Assembly (NCBI RefSeq): GCF_012223425.1
Contig: NZ_CP038799.1
Span: 5,998,249 to 6,062,248 of the forward strand
Length of the DNA: 64,000 nt
Direction of reading: 5' to 3'
Origin: Mycolicibacterium frederiksbergense
Lineage (GTDB): Bacteria; Actinomycetota; Actinomycetes; Mycobacteriales; Mycobacteriaceae
Part shown: in pieces, positions 58,483-64,000 of the stretch
Layout of the letters: each line of letters begins with the position of its first letter
Position numbering within the stretch: the first letter of the stretch is position 1
The notes under the pieces: model-generated
Databases searched by the model: none
What the model saw: the letters and a program-made list of their open reading frames with translations, nothing else
Told to the model about the DNA's origin: nothing
Made by a program: the position numbers and the translations under genes

Positions 58483-59239
58483 GCTCGGCGAGCACCGAAT
58501 CAGCCCGCGCCAGTTCATTGTTCGCATCGTGCAGCTGCCGCTCCGCGCCGGCCACGGCCTGCTCCGCCGCACTCAGCGTGTGCAGCACTTCCTCGTAGCG
58601 GCGGCGCGCCGTTGCCAGGGCGGTCGTGCGCTCCGATACCGCGGCCATGGCGTCGCCGCGCGCGCGTTCGGCGGCGGTCAGCGCGCGACGCCGCTTCTCG
58701 ACGGCGCGACGGTCGATCCGCTGTTCCGGCTCGGGCGCGGACGTCCGGCGTGGGGTGCGGACCTCCGTCGGGGCACCGAAGTCACCGAAACCCGACCACT
58801 CCTGCGCCTTCTGCAGCCGACCCAACTGCGCCGCGACCTCGGGGTCGGCGATCGCCGCCTGTAGGGTGCCGGTGACATCCTCGCGAATCGCCGCCGACGG
58901 GTCGGACATGCCGGCTGCCGCGAACCCGGTGCGCGCCAACTGACTCACCAGTTTCCGCTGGGCCGTGGACAGTTCGCGGATACGGGCACCGTCCATCGCC
59001 GCATGCGCGGCCCGCAGTTGCGCGGTCAACTCGGCAAGGCTGACCTTCGCGGTCGGATCCGCCCGGATGAGCTCGTTGACCACCCAGGCCGCCGTGGTCG
59101 GGCGCCGCGCGGCGGCGATCACCCGCGCCGCGTCGCCGTCGCCGCGATCCTTGGCCGCCGTCGCCAGTTCCTTACGCAGCGCGGTGAACTCCTCGGGCGG
59201 CACCCCGTAGAGAGCGTCCAGATCGTCCTCGAGGCTCAC
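58460..59239 (-). CDS. conserved helical protein of unknown function
   Basis: A 259-residue protein that is largely helical: an N-terminal domain (LDALYGVPPEEFTALRKEL; RRPTTAAWVVNELIRADP) followed by a long coiled coil (RRALTAAERARGDAMAAV to AERQLHDANNELARADSVL). It is seen in several mycobacteria but has no assigned function. The GTG start overlaps the aldR stop by 4 bp, so it is co-expressed with that regulator. Confidence 0.68.
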   Translation of the reverse strand: MSLEDDLDALYGVPPEEFTALRKELATAAKDRGDGDAARVIAAARRPTTAAWVVNELIRADPTAKVSLAELTAQLRAAHAAMDGARIRELSTAQRKLVSQLARTGFAAAGMSDPSAAIREDVTGTLQAAIADPEVAAQLGRLQKAQEWSGFGDFGAPTEVRTPRRTSAPEPEQRIDRRAVEKRRRALTAAERARGDAMAAVSERTTALATARRRYEEVLHTLSAAEQAVAGAERQLHDANNELARADSVLAELRGELPT

Positions 59240-59751
59240 AGCGGCGAGGCCCCGCGCAGATGTTCGAAGATCAGCGACGTCTGGGTGCCGGCCACATCGG
59301 CGTCGGCGTTGAGGTTCTCGACCACGAAGGCCCGCAGGTCCTCGGTGTCGCGCGCCGCGACATGCAGGATGAAGTCATCACCACCGGCCAGGAAGTACAC
59401 ATTCATCACCTGCGGTCGCCGGCGGATCTGCTGGATGAAGTCACGGATCCGGCCGCGGGCAGTGGAATTCAGGCTCACCGAGATCATCGCCTGCAGGTTC
59501 AGCCCGACCGCCGACGGATCGATATCGGTGAAGAATCCGCGGATCACGCCCAGATCCTGCAACCGCCGCAGCCGTCCGTGACACGTCGACGGCGCGATGC
59601 CGACCGCCTCGGCCAGCGCACTGTTGGAGATGCGGGCGTCGGCGTGCAGCGCCAGCAGCATGCGCCGGTCGATATCGTCGAGCTCTGGCGACCGAACATC
59701 CTTCGGCGCAGGCGCCAAGCGAGCCCTCGGGGTCGATGATTGTTCACCCAT
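59236..59751 (-). CDS. aldR: Lrp/AsnC-family regulator AldR
   Basis: A 171-residue feast/famine regulator. The N-terminal HTH (DARISNSALAEAVGIAPSTCHGRLRRL) is followed by the RAM ligand domain (MISVSLNSTARGRIRDFI...VMNVYFLAGGDDFILHV). Its position divergent from ald matches Rv2779c (AldR), which controls alanine dehydrogenase in response to amino acids. It has a -10 box 6 nt before its ATG, covered by an inverted repeat. Confidence 0.9.
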   Translation of the reverse strand: MGEQSSTPRARLAPAPKDVRSPELDDIDRRMLLALHADARISNSALAEAVGIAPSTCHGRLRRLQDLGVIRGFFTDIDPSAVGLNLQAMISVSLNSTARGRIRDFIQQIRRRPQVMNVYFLAGGDDFILHVAARDTEDLRAFVVENLNADADVAGTQTSLIFEHLRGASPL

Positions 59752-59780
59752 ATGGCGATATTAACGAAGTGTCGCCATAT
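59750..59780. promoter_or_regulatory. AldR operator between aldR and ald
   Basis: ATATGGCGA (59750-59758) and TCGCCATAT (59772-59780) are perfect 9-bp arms with a 13-bp AT-rich centre. The left arm covers the aldR start codon and the centre holds its -10 box TAATAT (59763-59758), so binding should shut off aldR and affect ald. Confidence 0.65.
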
Positions 59781-59843
59781 TTATTGCCACACGACCGGAG
59801 TTTCTTCACAATTGTCTCACCACCTCAATCGCAAGGAGCGATC

Positions 59844-60971
59844 ATGCTCGTCGGCGTCCCGACCGAGATCAAGAACAACGAATTCCGCGTCGCCATCACC
59901 CCGGCCGGCGTTGCCGAACTCACCCGCCGCGGCCATGACGTCGTCATCCAGGCAGGTGCCGGTGCCGGTTCTGCCATCTCCGACAACGACTTCAAGGCCG
60001 CCGGCGCCCAGATCGCCGCCACCGCCGAACAGGTGTGGGCCGAGGCCGACCTGCTGCTCAAGGTCAAGGAACCGATCGAGGCCGAATACGCCCGCCTGCG
60101 CCAGGGCCAGACGCTGTTCACCTACCTGCACCTGGCCGCGTCCAAGCCGTGCACCGACGCGCTGCTGGCGTCGGGCACCACGTCGATCGCCTACGAGACC
60201 GTGCAGACCGCCGGCCCGGACAACTCTGTCGCACTTCCTCTCTTGGCCCCGATGAGTGAGGTCGCCGGGCGACTGGCCGCGCAGGTGGGCGCTTACCACC
60301 TGATGCGCACCCAGGGCGGTCGCGGCGTCCTGATGGGCGGCGTCCCCGGCGTCGCACCGGCCAAGGTCGTGGTCATCGGCGGCGGCATGGCCGGCGACAA
60401 TGCGGCCGCCGTGGCCTGGGGTATGGGCGCGCACGTCACCGTGTTCGACCTCAACATCAATATCCTGCGCAAGATCGATGCCGAGTACGGCGGCGCCATC
60501 GAGACCCGCTACTCGTCGAGCCTGGATCTGGAAGACGCGGTCAAACAGGCCGACCTGGTGATCGGTGCGGTCCTGGTGCCCGGGGCCAAGGCGCCCAAGC
60601 TGGTCACCAATGCGACTGTCGCCCAGATGAAGCCGGGCGCGGTCCTGGTCGATATCGCGATCGACCAGGGCGGCTGCTTCGAGGATTCCCGGCCCACCAC
60701 CCACGATGACCCGACGTTTGCGGTGCACGACACCGTGTTCTACTGCGTGGCCAACATGCCCGGTGCCGTGCCGCGGACATCGACCTATGCGCTGACCAAC
60801 GCGACGATGCCCTATGTGCTCAAGCTGGCCGACAAGGGTTGGCAGGCCGCGTGTGCGGCCGACGCCGCGCTGGCCAAGGGCCTGTCCACCCACGAAGGTG
60901 CGCTGCTGTCCGAGCAGGTGGCCGCCGACCTCGATCTGCCGTTCACCGATCCCACCACTCTGCTGGCGTAG
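59844..60971 (+). CDS. ald: L-alanine dehydrogenase
   Basis: A 375-residue NAD-dependent enzyme interconverting alanine with pyruvate and ammonia; it also reduces glyoxylate and is induced by alanine and low oxygen in mycobacteria. Catalytic residues are in LLLKVKEP (Lys) and FTYLHLA (His), and the NAD motif is [16 protein letters not shown] at 59844 with AAGGAGCGATC upstream. A strong terminator follows. Confidence 0.96.
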   Translation: MLVGVPTEIKNNEFRVAITPAGVAELTRRGHDVVIQAGAGAGSAISDNDFKAAGAQIAATAEQVWAEADLLLKVKEPIEAEYARLRQGQTLFTYLHLAASKPCTDALLASGTTSIAYETVQTAGPDNSVALPLLAPMSEVAGRLAAQVGAYHLMRTQGGRGVLMGGVPGVAPAKVVVIGGGMAGDNAAAVAWGMGAHVTVFDLNINILRKIDAEYGGAIETRYSSSLDLEDAVKQADLVIGAVLVPGAKAPKLVTNATVAQMKPGAVLVDIAIDQGGCFEDSRPTTHDDPTFAVHDTVFYCVANMPGAVPRTSTYALTNATMPYVLKLADKGWQAACAADAALAKGLSTHEGALLSEQVAADLDLPFTDPTTLLA

Positions 60972-60985
60972 CCGCCGGCCCCCAC

Positions 60986-61019
60986 CGTCGCCCGGCTGAA
61001 GCACTTCGGCCGGGCGACG
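60986..61019 (+). terminator. terminator after ald
   Basis: CGTCGCCCGGC and GCCGGGCGACG form a perfect 11-bp stem around a 12-nt loop, 14 bases after the ald stop, followed by the T-rich TGTATTT. It could also serve the convergent VOC gene. Confidence 0.75.
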
Positions 61020-61043
61020 TGTATTTCAGATACCGGGTGTATC

Positions 61044-61844
61044 TCACATGCCGGCCGGCGGATGACCGAGGCAGATCAGCGCCCCGAGCGGGTCCCTGAT
61101 GACCGCCAGGGTGCCGTACGGCGTCTCTTCCCCCGGCATCGGGCTCTCCCCGCCCAGGGATTCGGCGAGTGCGACGGTGGCCGCCACGTCGTCGACCATC
61201 ACGTACACCTGCCAGAACGACGGCACCTCGGCCGGAAAAATCTTGGCAGAGTCCATGATTCCCGAATAGGCGTTCTCGCCGACGAACACCTGGGAGTACC
61301 GGTCGGGCCCTACCACCGCGGGATCGCCGCCGGTGCCGATCTCCTCGATGCGAGCGCCGATGACATCGCGGTAGAACGCCACAGACCTGTCGTAGTGCTT
61401 GCTCTGACACTCGAACCAGTACGGCGCGCCGTGCTCGCCCCACTCGGTGAATCCGACGTGCGTGCCGGGCTGCCAGAATCCGATGACCGCGCCCGCCGTG
61501 TCGGTGGCGACCATCATCGAGCCCATGTCACCGACGGGCATCGGCGGCACCATCACCGATCCACCCGCGGCCTCGATCGCACCGGCGGTCGCTGCGGCGT
61601 CCTCGGTGTGCAGGTACACCGACCACACGTCGGCGACGCCGCCGGCCTCGGCCATGTGCGGGGCCAGACCTGCCACCCGCTTCCCGTTGCGCAGGAAGTT
61701 CTGATATCCGCCGAACTCGGGCTGGGCCGGCCCCTCGACCTCCCAGCCGAAGATCTCCGAATAGAACTCGGCGGCCGCCGCGGGATCACTGCTCATCAGG
61801 TCGAACCAGACAGGTGCCCCCACCGGGGCGGAGTAGTCGGACAT
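61044..61844 (-). CDS. VOC-superfamily (glyoxalase-like) protein with two domains
   Basis: A 266-residue protein of two tandem VOC units: residues 8-125 (VWFDLMSSDPAAAAEFYSEIFGWE) and 130-264 (PYWFECQSKHYDRSVAFYRDVIGA...). It resembles the CFP32/hydroxylase-like proteins of mycobacteria. GAAAGGAACTCC precedes the ATG at 61844. It may bind or modify a small metabolite; no metal ligands could be assigned with confidence. Confidence 0.75.
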   Translation of the reverse strand: MSDYSAPVGAPVWFDLMSSDPAAAAEFYSEIFGWEVEGPAQPEFGGYQNFLRNGKRVAGLAPHMAEAGGVADVWSVYLHTEDAAATAGAIEAAGGSVMVPPMPVGDMGSMMVATDTAGAVIGFWQPGTHVGFTEWGEHGAPYWFECQSKHYDRSVAFYRDVIGARIEEIGTGGDPAVVGPDRYSQVFVGENAYSGIMDSAKIFPAEVPSFWQVYVMVDDVAATVALAESLGGESPMPGEETPYGTLAVIRDPLGALICLGHPPAGM

Positions 61845-61899
61845 CGGAGTTCCTTTCGTCGGCATCGTCACCCAGAAAGACTGTGCCGCCGACCGAAAC

Positions 61900-62799
61900 T
61901 CATCGCCGGCCGAGCAGATGCGGCAGCACCAGCGCCGCGACCTCGCCGATCAGCGGCCGCAGGCCTTCGGCCTCGGGATCGGCGGATTGTGTCCTGGTCA
62001 TGATGGTCAGCAGCACCCGCGCGCCATCGGGCCCGTACGCCACACCGGAATCGTTGGTGGTCGCGTAATCTCCGCTGCCCGTCTTGTCGGCGGTGGTCCA
62101 TCCCGGTGGCAGGCCGGCCCGCATGCTTGAGGTCTGATTGGCGCGCATCCAGCCGTCGAGCAGTTCACGCTGGGCGGGCGGTAGGGCGTCTCCGGCCAAC
62201 AGGTTGCGGTAGCCGGCCGCCAGCGCGCGCGGGGTGGTGGTGTCCCGCGGATCGCCCGGTATCGCCGAGTTCAGCTCGATCTCCCAGCGGTCCAACCGGG
62301 TGCGGTCATCGCCGATGCTGCGGGCGAACGCGGTGATCGCCTGCGGGCCGCCGATGGTCTCCAACAACAGATTGGCCGCGAGGTTGTCACTGCGCTGCAG
62401 CGCCGCCTGCGACAGCTCGGCCAGCGTCATCTCCTGGCCGAGACGCTCGCCGGTGACCGGCGAGTTCGGCAGTATGCCATCGGGGTTCACGAAAACTGGC
62501 TGTTCCAGCGTGAACTCACCATCTGCGACACCCCGCAGCACCCGCGCGGCGGCGTACGTCTTGAAGGTCGAGCAGAGCGCGAAGGCCTCGTCGGCGCGAT
62601 TCTCCAACGAGAATCCGGACTGCAGATTCACCGCGTACAGACCGATGAAGGCGTTGTCGCGCGCCTCCAACTCACGGATCTGCTCTTCGAGGGTGAGCGC
62701 CGGGGCCGCCAGCGCGGATTCGTCCGCGCAGCCGGCCAGCGCCCCTGCTGCCGCCAATGCCATACCGCCGAACAGAACTCTTCGTCGTGACAGGAGCAT
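61900..62799 (-). CDS. class A beta-lactamase, Tat/lipoprotein signal
   Basis: A 299-residue secreted class A beta-lactamase. The signal has a twin-arginine motif (SRRRVLF) and ends in the lipobox LAGC, so it should be folded, exported and anchored. Active-site motifs are STFK (S77-K80), SDN in [10 protein letters not shown], the [14 protein letters not shown] loop with the general-base Glu, and KTG in [10 protein letters not shown]. It is close to BlaF/BlaS/BlaC of mycobacteria and should give intrinsic beta-lactam resistance. The ATG at 62799 has a -10 box 6 nt upstream. Confidence 0.92.
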   Translation of the reverse strand: MLLSRRRVLFGGMALAAAGALAGCADESALAAPALTLEEQIRELEARDNAFIGLYAVNLQSGFSLENRADEAFALCSTFKTYAAARVLRGVADGEFTLEQPVFVNPDGILPNSPVTGERLGQEMTLAELSQAALQRSDNLAANLLLETIGGPQAITAFARSIGDDRTRLDRWEIELNSAIPGDPRDTTTPRALAAGYRNLLAGDALPPAQRELLDGWMRANQTSSMRAGLPPGWTTADKTGSGDYATTNDSGVAYGPDGARVLLTIMTRTQSADPEAEGLRPLIGEVAALVLPHLLGRR

Positions 62800-62805
62800 C
62801 ACCCG

Positions 62806-62811
62806 ACTGTA
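62806..62811 (-). promoter_or_regulatory. -10 box, leaderless start of the beta-lactamase gene
   Basis: On the minus strand TACAGT, CGGGTG, then the ATG at 62799. Confidence 0.5.
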
Positions 62812-62816
62812 CCCAC

Positions 62817-64000
62817 CTACCCCGCAATATCCCGAAGCCGCTGCGGCAAGGACTTTCTGGATTTGTGCGGGCCGAGCACCGCCGCGCCCATCGGCCTGGC
62901 CAGTAGACGGCGCGCGACGCCATTGACCTCGTCGAGGGTCACCGCGTCGATCTGATCGAGGGTTTGGGCGATGGTGCGGTGCGCGCCGTAGTTGAGTTCG
63001 CTGCGCCCGATTCGGTGCATGCGCGACCCGGAATCCTCCAGACCGAGCACCAGGCCGCCACGCAGCGACCCCTTGGCGATCCGGCATTCGGCCTCGGTGA
63101 TGCCGTCGCGCGCCACATCGGCCAGGACATCGGTGGCCACCCGGACGACCTCGTCGAAACGTTCCGGAAGGCATGCCGCGTAGACCGAGAACGCCCCGGT
63201 GTCAGAGAACGTGTCGATCGTGGAGTAGACGGAGTAGGCCAGCCCGCGGGTTTCCCGAATCTGTTGGAACAGTCGTGAACTCAGGCCACCACCGAGTGCG
63301 GAGTTCAACACCGACAAGGCCCAGCGGTGCTCCCACTGCCGCCCCGGTGTCCGGACCCCGAGTGACAGGTGGGTCTGTTCGGCGTCCTTGCTGACCACCT
63401 GCAGACCGGGCTTGCCCACCACCCGTCCGGTGCCCTTGCGGTGCGGTACGGCGGTCCGGCCGCGGACCAGGCGCGGCCCGAAATACTCGCGCGCCAGGGC
63501 GACGACGTCGTCGTGGTCGATATTGCCGGCCACCGCGAGGATCATCCGCTCCGGGGTGTAGCGCCGCTGATGGAACGAGTGCAGCTGCGTGCGGGTCATC
63601 GCCGAGATGGACTCGACACTGCCGATGACCGGCCGGCCGACCGGATGGGACCCGAACATCGCCGACAGGAACACATCACCGAGGGTGTCCTCGGGATCGT
63701 CGTCGCGCATGGCGATTTCTTCGAGCACGACATCGCGCTCGATCTCGACATCGTCGGCGGCGCACTGGCCACGCAGGACGACATCGGCCACCAGGTCGAC
63801 GGCCAGTTCCAGATCGGAATCGAGCACATGCGCGTAGTAGCAGGTGTGCTCGCGGGCGGTGAAGGCGTTCAGTTCACCGCCGACAGCGTCGACTGCCTGC
63901 GCGATCTCGACCGCGCTGCGCGTCGGTGTGGATTTGAACAGCAGGTGTTCCAGGAAGTGCGCGGCACCCGCGACGGAGCTGCCCTCGTCGCGTGAACCGA
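62817..64000 (-). CDS. pepR: M16 zinc peptidase PepR (5' end outside window)
   Basis: The 3' part, about 395 codons, of an M16 (pitrilysin/processing-peptidase) family gene. The inverted zinc motif HFLEH lies near the 5' limit of the visible part (about 63948-63962), followed by [25 protein letters not shown] with the third ligand region. The second inactive half ends with [14 protein letters not shown]. It matches Rv2782c (PepR), the next gene after the ald region in M. tuberculosis. The reading frame stays open to the window end; the start codon is not visible. Confidence 0.9.
   Translation of the reverse strand, partial: GSRDEGSSVAGAAHFLEHLLFKSTPTRSAVEIAQAVDAVGGELNAFTAREHTCYYAHVLDSDLELAVDLVADVVLRGQCAADDVEIERDVVLEEIAMRDDDPEDTLGDVFLSAMFGSHPVGRPVIGSVESISAMTRTQLHSFHQRRYTPERMILAVAGNIDHDDVVALAREYFGPRLVRGRTAVPHRKGTGRVVGKPGLQVVSKDAEQTHLSLGVRTPGRQWEHRWALSVLNSALGGGLSSRLFQQIRETRGLAYSVYSTIDTFSDTGAFSVYAACLPERFDEVVRVATDVLADVARDGITEAECRIAKGSLRGGLVLGLEDSGSRMHRIGRSELNYGAHRTIAQTLDQIDAVTLDEVNGVARRLLARPMGAAVLGPHKSRKSLPQRLRDIAG

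Noticed and set aside
59817-61004. 395-codon minus-strand frame opposite ald
   Set aside because: ald has all catalytic motifs on the plus strand; the frame has no plausible start signal.

Overview
The window is high-GC actinobacterial DNA (about two thirds G+C by eye, GTG starts common). Gene order and products point to a Mycobacterium, most likely a fast-growing or environmental one. The backbone follows the M. tuberculosis Rv2720-Rv2782c order: lexA, an LGFP envelope protein, fadE20, hflX-dapF-miaA, a DUF349 protein, miaB, recX-recA, a DUF3046 protein, ephG, pspM-pspA-clgR, pgsA3, argA, ftsK, the Rv2749-Rv2751 genes, rnj-dapA, dfrA-thyA, the dapB operon, aldR/ald and the M16 peptidase pepR. 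Symbols and Rv equivalents come from remembered family features and gene order, not from a database search.

Layout. 1-3.7 kb: the SOS repressor lexA (5' end outside the window), an envelope LGFP protein and fadE20. 3.8-12 kb: an accessory block with a BisC-type molybdoenzyme, a probable lipid-degradation operon (Ltp2-like thiolase, DUF35 protein, fused double acyl-CoA dehydrogenase, TetR) and a secreted PE-PPE-domain hydrolase. 12-20.5 kb: tRNA modification, lysine/DAP and ribosome-rescue genes. 20.6-23.7 kb: a complete GluABCD-type amino-acid ABC importer. 23.7-24.5 kb: a deletion scar joining two broken genes. 24.5-35 kb: recombination, envelope stress, phospholipid, arginine and division genes. 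35-42 kb: a SulP-carbonic anhydrase fusion and small-molecule enzymes, then RNase J and DapA.

42.2-49.3 kb, between dapA and dfrA, is an accessory segment. It holds a nucleoside deaminase, a compact type VII secretion toxin locus (two WXG100 proteins, a CpnT-like polymorphic toxin and a candidate immunity protein), an SDR, a diguanylate cyclase, and a YcaQ-type DNA glycosylase next to a haloalkane dehalogenase. In M. tuberculosis the same interval carries thyX, restriction-modification and VapBC genes, so it looks like a variable locus. 49.3-64 kb: dfrA-thyA, an arylsulfatase, the dapB operon, a META-domain lipoprotein, a TetR/epimerase pair with twin operators, aldR/ald, a VOC protein, a class A beta-lactamase and the 3' part of an M16 peptidase.

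Regulation is unusually readable. About sixteen genes have a TANNNT -10 hexamer ending 5-8 nt before the start codon, as expected of leaderless mycobacterial transcripts. recA has both a PafBC-type promoter and a near-consensus SOS box, and clgR has a SigE-type promoter. Several divergent pairs have clear inverted-repeat operators. The best candidate for a little-described system is the esxF/esxE/cpnT-like toxin-immunity module at 42.9-45.0 kb, whose toxin tip and immunity gene have clearly lower GC than the rest of the operon. No tRNA, rRNA, CRISPR array or insertion sequence was recognised, and no gap between genes exceeds 300 bases.
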